NCBI RefSeq assembly: GCF_022229015.1
Contig: NZ_JAKKFF010000243.1
Span: 59,349 to 123,348 of the forward strand
From: Micromonospora foliorum
Lineage (GTDB): Bacteria > Actinomycetota > Actinomycetes > Mycobacteriales > Micromonosporaceae
DNA length: 64,000 nucleotides
Reading direction: 5' to 3'
Under the pieces are notes generated by a model that searched no databases, was not told the origin of the DNA, and worked only from the letters and a program-made list of their open reading frames with translations. The position numbers and the translations under genes were made by a program. The first letter of the stretch is position 1. Every line of letters starts with the position of its first letter. This document shows, piece by piece, positions 16,789 through 26,640 of the stretch.

Positions 16789-18141
16789 ATGACGACAACG
16801 ACCAGTCCCCGCTTCGACGGCCGCCTCCTCACCCCCGGCAGTCCGGGTTACGACGCGGCCCGCGCCGTCTGGAACGCCATGATTGACCGGCGCCCGCGGA
16901 TGATCGTGCAGGCCGCAAGCATCAACGACGTGGTGGCCGCGGTGCGCCTGGCCCACGAACTCGACCTGGAGATCGGGGTGCGCTGCGGCGGGCACAACGT
17001 GGCCGGCCTCGCCGTCCCCGCGGACGGCCTGATGATCGACCTGACCCCGTTGAACGGCGTTCGGGTCGACCCGATCCGGCGACGCGCCCGAGTCCAGGGC
17101 GGCGCGCTGCTCGGCGCACTCGACCGGGCGTCGCAGCCATACGGCCTCGCCACGACCGCGGGTAACGTCTCGCACACCGGGGTCGGCGGCCTGACCCTCG
17201 GCGGCGGCATGGGCTGGCTCGCCCGCCAACACGGGTTGGCCTGCGACAACGTCATCTCTTACACGATGGTCACCGCGAACGGGCAGGTGGTGACCGCGAG
17301 CCGAACCGAGAACCCCGACCTCTACTGGGGCCTGCGCGGCGGGGGCGGCAACTTCGGCATCGTCACCGACTTCGAGTTCCACCTGCACCACACCGGAACG
17401 CAGACCCTGGTCGCCGAGTTCGACTTCCGCGCCGAGGACGCCGTACCGGTGCTCGACGGCTGGCGGGACCTCAACGCCGTCGCGCCGCGGCAGGCGACCT
17501 TCACCGCCGATGTCCACAGCACGGCCACGGGCCCGATCGCCACCGTCGGCTTCGTATGGGTCGGCGACCCGGCACAGGGTCACCGGTTGCTGCCGGCGAT
17601 GCGCGCGCTCGGGCGCCCGGTTGCCGAGCGGGTCACCACCCCGTCATACCTGGAACTGCAGCAACGCGACGACACCGTCGGCGGCCACGCTTACCGCCGG
17701 TACTCCAGTGCGCACTACCTGCGGCAGTTCCCCACCGCCGCGATCGAGGCGTTCCTACTGCGCGGCGCGTCGGACCTGCACACCGGCGCCCACCTGGCCG
17801 GCGTCGGCCTGCAGGCGCACGGCGGCGCCATCGGCGACGTCGCGGATGCCGACGCGGCGTTCAGCCACCGCGGCACCGCGTTCGAGTTCAGCGCCGGCTC
17901 CCGCTGGACCGAGCCATCCGATGACGACATTCGAATGGCAGCGGCTCGCAGTGCCGGAGCCGCGCTCAACCCGTACGCCGACGGCGTCTACGTCAACTCG
18001 CTCGCCGCCGACGAGGGGCAACGCGGGGTACGCCGCGCGTACCCGGCCGCCAAGCTCACCCGGCTCACCGCACTCAAGACGATCTGGGACCCGCACAACG
18101 TGTTCCACCTCAACCACAACATCCGGCCCCACAGCCGGTAG
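16789..18141 (+). CDS. FAD-linked oxidase, berberine-bridge-enzyme type
   Basis: A 450-residue flavoprotein with a PCMH-type FAD domain (about 35-210) and a C-terminal BBE motif (NPYADGVYVNS ... DPHNVFHLNHNI). RCGGHNVAG supplies the His for covalent FAD. At the place where bicovalent members have the second anchor Cys, this protein reads GNVSHTGVGGLTLGGG, so only single attachment is expected. The ATG at 16789 is the best family start; the frame extends upstream through the divergent promoter. These enzymes oxidise sugars, alcohols or alkaloid-like substrates with O2. No signal peptide is seen, so it is probably cytosolic. It probably answers to the divergent MocR regulator. Confidence 0.88.
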   Translation: MTTTTSPRFDGRLLTPGSPGYDAARAVWNAMIDRRPRMIVQAASINDVVAAVRLAHELDLEIGVRCGGHNVAGLAVPADGLMIDLTPLNGVRVDPIRRRARVQGGALLGALDRASQPYGLATTAGNVSHTGVGGLTLGGGMGWLARQHGLACDNVISYTMVTANGQVVTASRTENPDLYWGLRGGGGNFGIVTDFEFHLHHTGTQTLVAEFDFRAEDAVPVLDGWRDLNAVAPRQATFTADVHSTATGPIATVGFVWVGDPAQGHRLLPAMRALGRPVAERVTTPSYLELQQRDDTVGGHAYRRYSSAHYLRQFPTAAIEAFLLRGASDLHTGAHLAGVGLQAHGGAIGDVADADAAFSHRGTAFEFSAGSRWTEPSDDDIRMAAARSAGAALNPYADGVYVNSLAADEGQRGVRRAYPAAKLTRLTALKTIWDPHNVFHLNHNIRPHSR

Positions 18142-18152
18142 CGCAGTCGGGG

Positions 18153-18647
18153 TCAGTCCTCGTCCTTCTTCTTGTCGCGGTTCATGGCCAGGTCGAGTGC
18201 GAGGACGCTGCCGATGATGAGCAGCGGGTCGACGCCGGCAGCGACCTGGACCGCGTAGGTGTCCCGGATCGTCAGCCACCGCTTGGAGACCGCGGCCACC
18301 TCGGTGCCGTTGCGTTCGATCACGTACTCGTGGTCGAGCAGGTCACCCTTCATCTCCAGGTCGTCGGGCCCCGGCACGTCGATGGTGAACTTGTCGCGGA
18401 ACGGCGTGAGCAGATTCTTGCGGACCTCTGCGGCCTTCTCCCCGCCGATCCGGATCTCGTACGTGGGACGCAACGCCACCAGGTGCCGGTGCAGCGTGGC
18501 GACCTCCTGGCCGGAGGCGTCCTCGATGACGACCTTGTTGCGGACGCTGAGCACCTTGCCGTCGACGTGGAAGACCTTGGTGCCGTGCTCGTCGAGCACG
18601 TCGAAGTCGTCGCCGATCGAGAAGAACCGCTCCCTGATGACAAACAT
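18153..18647 (-). CDS. LURP-one-related (tubby-like fold) protein
   Basis: A 164-residue protein from the ATG at 18647, preceded by GGAGAA; longer upstream frames lack a ribosome site. It reads as a continuous beta-rich chain (MFVIRERFFSIGDDFDVLDE, KVFHVDGKVLSVRNKVVIED, YVIERNGTEVAAVSKRW) ending in a hydrophobic segment and a lysine/acid tail. This is the pattern of LURP-one/DUF567 proteins, which share the tubby C-terminal fold and may bind lipids at the membrane. Function in bacteria is not established. It is convergent with the flavin oxidase, 11 bases apart. Confidence 0.75.
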   Translation of the reverse strand: MFVIRERFFSIGDDFDVLDEHGTKVFHVDGKVLSVRNKVVIEDASGQEVATLHRHLVALRPTYEIRIGGEKAAEVRKNLLTPFRDKFTIDVPGPDDLEMKGDLLDHEYVIERNGTEVAAVSKRWLTIRDTYAVQVAAGVDPLLIIGSVLALDLAMNRDKKKDED

Positions 18648-18872
18648 GGTCCGATTCTCCCCCACCGCACACGGAAGTGCCGGCCGGCGGGGCACGGCCG
18701 CCGCCCTCATCGGTCCGCTCCGCAGAAAGGACACGGCTGTAGCGGCGCACGCCGAAGCACGAGACCCGACACACCGCATCGTCGACCGGTGGTATTGCGA
18801 CCCATCGATTCGTGGTAGAAATCTTTCGTGCTGTCCGCTCCTCAGCTAGGTTTCCTTCTCCAGGAGGTGGCG

Positions 18873-20135
18873 ATGACGAAAACCATTGCCGGATGGTTGG
18901 CGGGTCTCACCGTTGCCGCAGGACTCGTAGCGCCGACCGCCCCGATTGCGGTGGCCGCGACGCGCGCGCAAGCGCCGACCGCTGTGACGCTGTCGGCCGC
19001 CGGCCCGCAACCCGGCACCTTCACCGGCCGAGGATTCGACACCTGCACCGCCCCGTCACAGGCCGCGATGGACGCGTGGCGCGCCAGCTCGCCCTACGGC
19101 GCGATCGGCATCTACATCAGCGGGGACAGCCGCTCCTGCGCCCAGCCCAATCTCACCGCGACCTGGGTTGCCAACCAGATGAGTAACGGATGGCGCCTAC
19201 TCCCCATCGAGCTGGGATACCAGGCACCGTGCGGTACCCGCGCGCCAAGAATGTCCGCCGATCCCACAACCGCCCGGTCACAAGGCGTCGCTGCGGCGAA
19301 CAGTGCCGCGACCGCGGCCCAGGCACTGGGCATCGGCAATGCGAGCACCATCTACAACGACATCGAGCAGTACCCGTCTGACACGTCGTGCCGATCGGCC
19401 GTGCTGTCGTTCCTGTCCGGCTGGACCGAGCAACTGCACGTACGCGGGTACCTCGCCGGCATGTACTCCAGCGGCACCTCGGGCATCAGGGACGTCTGCG
19501 ACGCGTACGACAACCCGAGCTACACGCGACTCGACCAGATCTGGATCGCCTGGTGGAACGGCGTGGCTGACACGGACGCCGGAAGTTACTGCGCCGACGG
19601 TCACTACGCGAACCACCAGCGCCTGCACCAGTACGCCGGCAACGTCACCGAGACGTGGGGTGGCGTGACGATGAACATCGACCGCAACTACCTCGACGTG
19701 ACAGTCACCCAGGCCCCGCCGCAGCAGTGGGCCGCGACCATCGACAACAGCACCTCGGGAGGGTTCACGGCGAGCAGCGCCTGGGGCACATCGGCCTACT
19801 CGGCCCAACGGTTCGGTACCGACTACCGGTTCGCCAGTCCGGTGACGTCCAGTGACGTCGCCTGGTACCGGTCGACCATCCCAACGACCGGAAGCTACGA
19901 GATCTCGGTGTGGTACCCCGCCGACGCCGGCTACAACAACCAGACGCCCTATCTCGTGGCGACCACCACGGGAAACAGATCCGTGTCCGTCAACCAGCGG
20001 GTCAACGGCGGTCGGTGGGTTTCGATCGGCGTATTCACCCTGGCGGCGGGCACGGGCAACAAGGTCGGTGTGAGCCGCTGGACCAGTGGCACCGGATTCG
20101 TCGTCGCCGACGCGGTGCGGATCACCCGGGTCTGA
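18873..20135 (+). CDS. Secreted DUF1906 glycoside-hydrolase-like protein with golvesin-like C-terminal domain
   Basis: A 420-residue exported protein. CAGGAGG precedes the ATG at 18873. The signal peptide ends near AVAA. Residues about 48-285 form a TIM-barrel like that of DUF1906/Rv2525c: GFDTCTAPS, YGAIGIYISGD, LLPIELGYQ, IYNDIEQYP, GYLAGMYSSG and IWIAWWNG are the successive strand ends, with acids in IYNDIE. Residues about 290-420 resemble the golvesin/xanthan-lyase C-terminal beta-sandwich (YRFASPVTSSDVAWYRSTIP, YEISVWYPADAGYNNQTPY). Likely role: binding or cutting cell-wall or extracellular polysaccharide. No direct neighbour shares its direction upstream. Confidence 0.8.
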   Translation: MTKTIAGWLAGLTVAAGLVAPTAPIAVAATRAQAPTAVTLSAAGPQPGTFTGRGFDTCTAPSQAAMDAWRASSPYGAIGIYISGDSRSCAQPNLTATWVANQMSNGWRLLPIELGYQAPCGTRAPRMSADPTTARSQGVAAANSAATAAQALGIGNASTIYNDIEQYPSDTSCRSAVLSFLSGWTEQLHVRGYLAGMYSSGTSGIRDVCDAYDNPSYTRLDQIWIAWWNGVADTDAGSYCADGHYANHQRLHQYAGNVTETWGGVTMNIDRNYLDVTVTQAPPQQWAATIDNSTSGGFTASSAWGTSAYSAQRFGTDYRFASPVTSSDVAWYRSTIPTTGSYEISVWYPADAGYNNQTPYLVATTTGNRSVSVNQRVNGGRWVSIGVFTLAAGTGNKVGVSRWTSGTGFVVADAVRITRV

Positions 20136-20332
20136 GCTCGCTCACTGGTCGGTGGCCCCTAGATTCCGGTTGGCTCGTCACTTGACTGACGCGGCCGTCG
20201 GGATGGGTCCCGTACCTCTGCGTCAGGCCGGGCGCCGGCCCCGCACGCCGCGAGTGGAGGGCCGCCGCTGGCAGCGCCGCCACGCCTGTGGTGAGGTGCA
20301 GGTAGGTCAGCATCACGTCACCGGAGGACATC

Positions 20333-21376
20333 ATCTTCACCGTCAACGCTATCGCCGCGCCTTCTGCCACCGAACCGCTCGTGCGCACCACGATCGAGCG
20401 GCGGGACCTGGGCCCGCACGATGTTCTCATCGAGATCCGCTACGCCGGCATCTGCCACTCCGACATCCACACCGTGCGCGGCGACTGGGGCAGCGTTCCC
20501 TACCCGCTCACCGTTGGCCACGAGATCGTCGGCCGGATCACCGAGGTCGGAGCCGACGTCACCCGCCACGCCGTCGGCGACCGTGCAGGTGTTGGCTGCA
20601 TGGTCAACTCGTGTCGTGAGTGCGAGAACTGCCGCACCGGAAACGAGCAGTACTGTCTCAAGGGCAACACCCAGACGTACGCGGGCGTCGACCGGGACGG
20701 CACCGTGACCCAGGGCGGATACTCGACCCACGTCGTCGTGAACGAGGACTTCGTGCTGCGGGTGCCGGAAAGCATCCCGTACGAGGCGGCGGCCCCGATG
20801 CTGTGCGCGGGCATCACCACGTACTCCCCGTTGGCGCACTGGAACGCCGGTCCCGGCAAGAAGGTCGCCGTGGTGGGCCTGGGTGGTCTGGGCCACATGG
20901 CCGTCAAGATCGCGGCGGCGATGGGCGCCGAGGTGACCGTGCTGTCACAGACGCTGGGCAAGAAGGACGACGGCCTGCGCTTCGGAGCCGAGCACTACTA
21001 CGCCACCAAGGACCCGGCGACGTTCGAGGCGCTCAAGAACAGCTTTGATCTGATCATCAATACGGTCAGCGCACCGATCGACATGGCCAGCTACCTCGGT
21101 CTGCTGCGTCTGGATGGCACGCTTGTCAGCGTGGGTGCCCCGCCGGAGCCGCTGCCGGTGCCCGTCTTCGCGTTGTTCGGCAACCGACGTTCGTTCGCCG
21201 GCTCCAGCATCGGCAGCATCGCCGAGACGCAGGAGATGTTGGACTTCTGCGCCGAGCGCGGCATCGCTCCCGAGGTCGAGGTCATCGGCGCCGAGGCGGT
21301 CAACGACGCGTACGAGCGGGTGCTCGCCTCAGACGTGCGGTACCGGTTCGTCATCGACATCGACACCCTGCGCTGA
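20333..21376 (+). CDS. Zinc-dependent NAD(P) alcohol dehydrogenase (apparent AUC start)
   Basis: A cinnamyl-alcohol/YahK-type medium-chain dehydrogenase, 347 residues from the proposed start. Catalytic zinc ligands are in GICHSDIHT and GHEIVG, the structural zinc Cys cluster is [20 protein letters not shown], and the cofactor motif is [11 protein letters not shown]. The only canonical start with room for the fold is GTG at 20381, which has no ribosome site and removes the first strand. Upstream, the frame continues as [16 protein letters not shown], which matches the normal family N-terminus, and GGAGG (20323-20327) lies five bases before an ATC at 20333. No ATG, GTG or TTG exists in that frame between there and the stop at 20303. 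Likely reaction: aldehyde/alcohol interconversion. Confidence 0.85.
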   Translation: MFTVNAIAAPSATEPLVRTTIERRDLGPHDVLIEIRYAGICHSDIHTVRGDWGSVPYPLTVGHEIVGRITEVGADVTRHAVGDRAGVGCMVNSCRECENCRTGNEQYCLKGNTQTYAGVDRDGTVTQGGYSTHVVVNEDFVLRVPESIPYEAAAPMLCAGITTYSPLAHWNAGPGKKVAVVGLGGLGHMAVKIAAAMGAEVTVLSQTLGKKDDGLRFGAEHYYATKDPATFEALKNSFDLIINTVSAPIDMASYLGLLRLDGTLVSVGAPPEPLPVPVFALFGNRRSFAGSSIGSIAETQEMLDFCAERGIAPEVEVIGAEAVNDAYERVLASDVRYRFVIDIDTLR

Positions 21377-21385
21377 TCTTCTCTG

Positions 21386-21427
21386 GTGTGCGCCAGGGTC
21401 CGCCGAACGGCGGTCCTTGGCGCACAC
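21386..21427 (+). terminator. Hairpin terminator after the zinc alcohol dehydrogenase
   Basis: A 19-bp stem with two mismatches (GTGTGCGCCAGGGTCCGCC against GGCGGTCCTTGGCGCACAC) and a four-base loop begins nine bases after the stop codon. Confidence 0.7.
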
Positions 21428-21720
21428 CCCGGCTGGGGTGATCCGCCCGCTAACGGTGCGCGGTGAAGGCCTGCGGCTTCTCCTTCTCGACGTCAGCCGC
21501 GGCAGCAGGTCGGCGAACGTCCTCGCGAGTCTCGTGGACGTGCGCCGAACCCGTTACACATTCATCGTCGTGAACGTCTTCACTTGACCAACACAAGCGC
21601 GTAGCCTTCCTGAAACAAGTTCTGAAACGATTCATCCAGCCCACCGTCCCCTCCCGGTCCGGGCCGTCCACCGCCTGCGTCGTGCCGGGAGACCGCCGCC
21701 CAGAAGGATGAGGACCTGGA
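21428..21720. promoter_or_regulatory. Upstream region of the alpha-L-rhamnosidase gene
   Basis: About 290 bases without a gene. They carry the rhamnosidase promoter region and a LacI-type site. A TTCACT-N17-TAGCCT pair (21579-21607) would place the operator just after the -10 element, but other pairings are possible. Confidence 0.45.
21611..21634. promoter_or_regulatory. LacI-type rhamnose operator 1 (rhamnosidase), with adjacent half site
   Basis: TGAAACGATTCA at 21623-21634 is identical to the site before the transporter operon. A second TGAAAC starts exactly 12 bases earlier, at 21611, giving a direct repeat of half sites. The central CG with flanking A/T arms is typical of LacI-family operators. 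Confidence 0.7.
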
Positions 21721-24700
21721 ATGATGCGCATCACGCGGCGTCGCGCCGCACCCTCCGCGCTTCTCGTGCTGCTGCTCGGCCTGACGCCGTTGGTGGTGCC
21801 CGGCCCGGCCGCCGCAGCGCCGGCCGCCGCCACGCTGACCGCGACCGACCTGACCACCGAACGCGCCACCGAACCGATCGGCCTGGACGTGGCACAGCCC
21901 CGACTCGGCTGGCGGATCGACGCCACCGCCCGGGGCGTGCTCCAGCAGTCGTACCAGATGCGCGTCGCCACCAGCGCGGAGCGCCTCACCGCCCCCGACG
22001 TCTGGGACAGCGGCCGGGTCCGGTCGCGGCAGAGCACCCTCGTCGCGTACGCCGGCCCACAACTGCGACCCCGCACCCGGTACGCCTGGCAGGTCCAGGT
22101 CTGGGACACCGCCGGCAACGCCTCCGGCTGGAGCGCGCCCGCGTCCTGGGAGACCGGCGTACACGGTGGCGCGGGCTGGCAGGCCGACTGGATCGGCATG
22201 CCGTCGGCGACCGAGTCCTGGACCGACTACACCGTGCAGACGACGGTACGACTGGAACGCGACGCGGCCGGGATCTACCTCCGTGCCCGGGGTGCGGCGA
22301 ACGCGTACATGTGGCAGTTCTCCATCACCGGCGGCAGCGCGAAACTGCGCCCGCACGCCCGGGTCAACGGCGCCTGGACGGTGCTCAAGGAGGTGCCGCT
22401 CGGCGGAGTCGTCCCGGCCGACAGGCTGACCACGCCGCACACCCTGCGCATCACCGCGGCCGGAAACACCATCACGACCTGGGTTGACGGCACCCAGGTC
22501 GACGTCACCACCAGCACCGCGCACCAGGCCGGCTCGGTCGGCCTGCGTACCAACGGGTTGGAGTCCGGCGTCTTCTCCAACTTCTCGGTGACCAGCGGCG
22601 GCCAGACGCTCTTCGCGGCCCCGCTCACCGACGGGGTGAACCCGTTCGGGGCGGGCACGGCCACCGCGGCCGGCCTGCGGGTCGGCGGCGACACCGAGGC
22701 CATGCTCACCGCGCTGGACGCGAACCCGCTGCTGCGCAAGGGCTTCCGCGTCGACGGTACGGTCGCACGGGCCCGGATCTACGCCACCGCGCTCGGGGTC
22801 TACCAGCTCTCACTCAACGGTCAGCGGGTCGGCGACCACGAGTTGGCACCCGGCTGGACCGACTACCACAAGCGGGTGCAGTACCAGACGTACGACGTGA
22901 CCCGCCAGCTCCAGACGGGCGACAACGCCCTCGGTGCCCTGCTCGGCGACGGGTGGTACGCGGGCAGCATCGCCTGGTTCGGCACCGACAACTACGGCTC
23001 CCGGCCGCATCTGAGCGCCCAACTGGTCATCGACTACACCGACGGGCGTAGCGCGACGATCGGCACCGACGGCTCGTGGCGCGTCACGGCCGGGCCGTTT
23101 CTGCAGAGCGACCTGATCCACGGTGAGACCTACGACGCGCGGCGGCTGCCGGCGGGCTGGGACCGACCCGGGTTCAACGACGCCGGCTGGAAGCCGGCCA
23201 CCGTCGACGACGTCGACGCCACCGACACGATCGTCGCCCAGGTCGACCCGCCAGTGCGGGTCACCCAGGAGCTGCCGGCCCGGACGCTGACCCAGCCCAC
23301 CCCCGGCACCTGGATCTTCGACCTCGGCCAGAACATGGTCGGCAGGGTGCGGCTGAAGCTCAACGGCCCGGCCGGCACGACGGTACGCATCCGGCACGCC
23401 GAGGTGCTCAACCCGAACGGCACCGCCTACACCGCCAATCTGCGCACGGCGCGGGCCACCGACCAGTACACGCTGCGGGGTGGCGGGGCCGAGGTCTACC
23501 AGCCGACGTTCACCTTCCACGGCTTCCGCTACGTCGAGCTGACCGGATATCCGGGCACCCCGGACCTGTCCTCGGTCACCGGGCTGGTGATGCACACCGA
23601 CGGCGACCTCACCGGTGAGTTCCAGACCTCCAACGCCATGGTGAACCAACTGCACCGCAACATCACCTGGGGGCAGCGCGGCAACTTCCTCTCCATCCCG
23701 ACCGACACGCCGGCGCGCGACGAGCGGCTGGGCTGGACCGGTGACATCAACGTCTTCGCCAACACCGCGACGTTCAACATGGACAGCCTGACGTTCCTCA
23801 GCAAGTGGTTGCAGGACCTGCGCGACGCGCAGTCGGCCAACGGCGCGTACCCCGACGTCGCGCCGCGCGCCTGCTGCGGGGACGGCGCGACCGGCTGGGC
23901 CGACGCCGGGATCACCGTTCCGTACGCGCTGTGGCAGCGCTACGGCGACACCCGGGTCGTCGAGGAGCACTACGCGTCGATGGTGCGCTACGCGTCCTGG
24001 TTGGAGAGCACCAGCTCGGGCAACCTGCGGACCAACGCCGGCCCGTACCTCGACTGGCTCAACCTGGAGGACCCGACGCCGGCCGGGGTGGTCGGCACCG
24101 CCTACTACGCGTACAGCATCCGGCTGCTGGGAGAGTTGGCCGCCGCCATCGGGCGCGACGCCGACGCGACCCGCTACGCGGCGCTGTCCAGGGCCATCGC
24201 CCAGGCGTTCGTCAACACCTACGTCGCGGCCGACGGCACCGTGCAGGGCGACAGCCAGACCGGGTACGTGCTGGCCATCGGCATGGGCCTGCTGACCGAC
24301 CCGCTGCGGGCCAGGGCCGCCGACCGACTGGTCGCCAATGTGCAACGGCACGACTGGCACCTCTCCACCGGCTTCCTCGGCACCCCGGACCTGCTTCCGG
24401 CGCTGACCGCCACCGGGCACCTGGATGTCGCCTACCGGCTGTTGCTCAACGACACCTACCCGTCGTGGGGTTACGAGATCGGCAAGGGCGCGACCACGAT
24501 CTGGGAGCGCTGGGACTCGATCAGACCCGACGGCAGCTTCGGCGACGTGGGGATGAACTCCTTCAACCACTACGCGTACGGCGCGGTGGGCGACTGGATG
24601 TACCGGACGGTCGCCGGCATCCAGCCCGACGCCGCCAACCCCGGGTACGCGCACGTCACGTTCGCCCCCCAGCCGGGCGGCAACCTCACCTCGGCCAAGG

Positions 24701-25386
24701 CGTCGTACCGCTCGGCGTACGGGACGATCGGCAGTGACTGGGACCTCGACGCGCGCGGCGACGTGCGGCTGCGGGTCACCCTGCCGCCCAACACCACGGC
24801 GACGGTGCGCTTCCCGGCGCCCGGGCGTGAGGCGGTCACCGAGGGCGGCCGGCCGGCGGAGCAGGCTGCCGGGGTGCGCTTCGTCCGGATGGACGGCGCG
24901 GTGGCCGTCTACGAGATCGGGTCCGGTTCCTACTCCTTCGCGGTCGTCCCACCGACGGGCGCGTACGACCACGTCGACCTCGGCGTCGCGGCGTCCGAGC
25001 AGGCGCACCGCCTGACGGCCTCCACCTACTCGAACACCAGCACGGAGGCTGGGTTGACCCGCCGGTACACGGACGTCACCCGTCCCGGCGGTTGGTTCGA
25101 GTTCGACCTCGCGGTCCGGGCGGGTGAACCGTTCGTGCTGCGCTCGGTGGAGACGTACGACGGGCCGCAGCTCAAGGACTACCAGGTGCTCGTGGACGGG
25201 GTGGTGGCGCACACCCGCTCGTGGCAGCGCACCGCGGGTGGGCCCGGCACGGTCAGCTACCAGTTCGTCGTCGACCTGCCGGATGCGACGCGGGACGGCG
25301 TGGTGCGGGTGCGCTACCAGGACACCGGCACCGGCTACGACCCGTCGATCGCCGACGTCTGGGCGATGCCCGTTCCGGCGGCCTGA
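21721..25386 (+). CDS. Secreted GH78 alpha-L-rhamnosidase
   Basis: A 1221-residue exported enzyme that releases L-rhamnose from glycosides or plant polysaccharide. A signal peptide (residues 1-35, cleavage near AAA) leads into a fibronectin-like N-domain (TEPIGLDVAQPRLGWRI), a concanavalin-like insertion (about 165-310), the rhamnosidase N domain (about 345-520), and the (alpha/alpha)6 catalytic barrel (about 625-970). The barrel has the family motif DTPARDERLGWTGD, with its acidic residues, and WERWDS later. A C-terminal beta-domain follows, and an extra region from about 1085 ends YQDTGTGYDPSIADVWAMP. Two tandem ATGs start the frame. It faces the lacI-type gene and carries an operator site upstream. 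Confidence 0.93.
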   Translation: MMRITRRRAAPSALLVLLLGLTPLVVPGPAAAAPAAATLTATDLTTERATEPIGLDVAQPRLGWRIDATARGVLQQSYQMRVATSAERLTAPDVWDSGRVRSRQSTLVAYAGPQLRPRTRYAWQVQVWDTAGNASGWSAPASWETGVHGGAGWQADWIGMPSATESWTDYTVQTTVRLERDAAGIYLRARGAANAYMWQFSITGGSAKLRPHARVNGAWTVLKEVPLGGVVPADRLTTPHTLRITAAGNTITTWVDGTQVDVTTSTAHQAGSVGLRTNGLESGVFSNFSVTSGGQTLFAAPLTDGVNPFGAGTATAAGLRVGGDTEAMLTALDANPLLRKGFRVDGTVARARIYATALGVYQLSLNGQRVGDHELAPGWTDYHKRVQYQTYDVTRQLQTGDNALGALLGDGWYAGSIAWFGTDNYGSRPHLSAQLVIDYTDGRSATIGTDGSWRVTAGPFLQSDLIHGETYDARRLPAGWDRPGFNDAGWKPATVDDVDATDTIVAQVDPPVRVTQELPARTLTQPTPGTWIFDLGQNMVGRVRLKLNGPAGTTVRIRHAEVLNPNGTAYTANLRTARATDQYTLRGGGAEVYQPTFTFHGFRYVELTGYPGTPDLSSVTGLVMHTDGDLTGEFQTSNAMVNQLHRNITWGQRGNFLSIPTDTPARDERLGWTGDINVFANTATFNMDSLTFLSKWLQDLRDAQSANGAYPDVAPRACCGDGATGWADAGITVPYALWQRYGDTRVVEEHYASMVRYASWLESTSSGNLRTNAGPYLDWLNLEDPTPAGVVGTAYYAYSIRLLGELAAAIGRDADATRYAALSRAIAQAFVNTYVAADGTVQGDSQTGYVLAIGMGLLTDPLRARAADRLVANVQRHDWHLSTGFLGTPDLLPALTATGHLDVAYRLLLNDTYPSWGYEIGKGATTIWERWDSIRPDGSFGDVGMNSFNHYAYGAVGDWMYRTVAGIQPDAANPGYAHVTFAPQPGGNLTSAKASYRSAYGTIGSDWDLDARGDVRLRVTLPPNTTATVRFPAPGREAVTEGGRPAEQAAGVRFVRMDGAVAVYEIGSGSYSFAVVPPTGAYDHVDLGVAASEQAHRLTASTYSNTSTEAGLTRRYTDVTRPGGWFEFDLAVRAGEPFVLRSVETYDGPQLKDYQVLVDGVVAHTRSWQRTAGGPGTVSYQFVVDLPDATRDGVVRVRYQDTGTGYDPSIADVWAMPVPAA

Positions 25387-25405
25387 CCAGGCTGGGCGTC
25401 GCGGA

Positions 25406-25433
25406 GGAGCCGGGCGGGCATCCGCCCGGCTCC
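25406..25433. terminator. Bidirectional hairpin terminator between rhamnosidase and LacI genes
   Basis: A perfect 12-bp stem (GGAGCCGGGCGG and its complement) with the loop GCAT, followed by TTCGTCG, lies between the two convergent stop codons. Confidence 0.8.
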
Positions 25434-25455
25434 TTCGTCGTCGAAGAAGGGCCGG

Positions 25456-26487
25456 TCAGCGCCGGGTACGCCGGGGTTGGTCGCTGGATCGGCGTACGAC
25501 CAACTCGGGCTGGAACACCACGTGCCGGTGCCGGTGGGTGTCACCGGACTCGGCCTCTTCGAGCAGCAGCTCGGCTGCGGCGCGGCCGAGCTGGTCGCGC
25601 GGCTGGCGCACCGACGACAGTGGCACCGCCGCGGCGCCGGCGAACTCGATGTCGTCGTAGCCGACGATGGCCACGTCGCTCGGCACCCGCACCCCGCGCG
25701 CCGTCAGCTCCTGAAGGACACCGAGCGCGATCAGGTCGTTGGCGCAGAACACGGCAGTCGGGCGCTTGCGGACCGGCAACGCGAGCAGCTCCTCGGCGGC
25801 GTGTCGGCCCGCGGCGACGGTCAGGTTGGTGGTCACCGCCACCCGCAGGTCAGCGGTGCTGCCGCGGTCCTGCACAGCCGCGGCGGCCCCGGCGTGCCGG
25901 TCGGCAACCTGGGCGATGGTGAGCGGGCCACCGAGGTAGGCGATGCGGTGGTGGCCCTGGTCCAGCAGGTGGTCCATGGCGAGTCGGCCGCCGAGCACGT
26001 CGTCGACCGCCACCGAGCAACGGTTCGCCCGGCCCGTTCCCCGGTCCACCAGTACCACCGGGATGCCGCGCTCGATGAGCTTGTCCAGAACGGGCTGCGG
26101 GCCGTGGTCGACCGGGGTGATGAGCACACCACGGACCCTCTGTTCCTCCAACAGCTCCAGGTGGCGGCGCTCCCGGGCGCCGTCCTCGCCGCTGTTGCAG
26201 ACGACGAGCATGGCGCCAGCCGCCTCGATCACCTGCTCGGCCCCTCGGACCACGTCGGTGAAGAACGGGTTGGCCACGTCCAGGACGACGATGGCGACGG
26301 TGCGGCTGCGCCCGGCGCGCAGTTGACGGGCGGAGTCGTTGCGGACGTAGCCGAGGGTGGTGATGGCGTCGAGCACCCGCTGCCGGGTGGCGGGAGCGAC
26401 CGTGTCGGGTCGGTTGAGCACGTTGCTCACGGTGCCGAGGGAAACGCCGGCATGCCGGGCGACCTCCTTGATGTTCGCCGTCGCCAT
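25456..26487 (-). CDS. LacI-family repressor of the rhamnose regulon
   Basis: A 343-residue regulator. The N-terminal HTH is textbook (IKEVARHAGVSLGTVSNVLN, then the hinge helix VAPATRQRVLDAI). A periplasmic-binding-protein-like effector domain runs from about 60 to 340 (VAIVVLDVANPFFTDVVRGA, GVLITPVDHG, AVFCANDLIALGV, VAIVGYDDIEFA). Its position between the rhamnosidase and the divergent transporter/catabolic operon, and the matching sites before all three units including its own, make it the likely repressor, released by L-rhamnose or a pathway intermediate. The direct effector is not shown by sequence. Confidence 0.92.
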   Translation of the reverse strand: MATANIKEVARHAGVSLGTVSNVLNRPDTVAPATRQRVLDAITTLGYVRNDSARQLRAGRSRTVAIVVLDVANPFFTDVVRGAEQVIEAAGAMLVVCNSGEDGARERRHLELLEEQRVRGVLITPVDHGPQPVLDKLIERGIPVVLVDRGTGRANRCSVAVDDVLGGRLAMDHLLDQGHHRIAYLGGPLTIAQVADRHAGAAAAVQDRGSTADLRVAVTTNLTVAAGRHAAEELLALPVRKRPTAVFCANDLIALGVLQELTARGVRVPSDVAIVGYDDIEFAGAAAVPLSSVRQPRDQLGRAAAELLLEEAESGDTHRHRHVVFQPELVVRRSSDQPRRTRR

Positions 26488-26556
26488 GACTCCCCAGATG
26501 CTCCGTACCGTGGTCGTGACCCGTGTCGACCGGGTCGCTCGGCAGTGTATAGCGCC

Positions 26557-26568
26557 TAAATCGTTTCA
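26557..26568. promoter_or_regulatory. LacI-type rhamnose operator 2 (lacI autoregulation)
   Basis: TAAATCGTTTCA is the reverse complement of TGAAACGATTTA and differs from the other two sites by one base. Here the flanks add a longer symmetry (GCCT...AGGC). It lies 70 bases upstream of the repressor start. Confidence 0.65.
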
Positions 26569-26640
26569 GGCAGCGCAGCAACAGCGCCGCGAGCTGGTCC
26601 GGAGCCCCGTCAGCAACAGCAAGAAATAGCATCGAAACTC

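Noticed and set aside
22810..25212. An 800-codon open frame on the minus strand
   Set aside because: Shadow of the GH78 rhamnosidase; high-GC third positions leave the antisense frame open.
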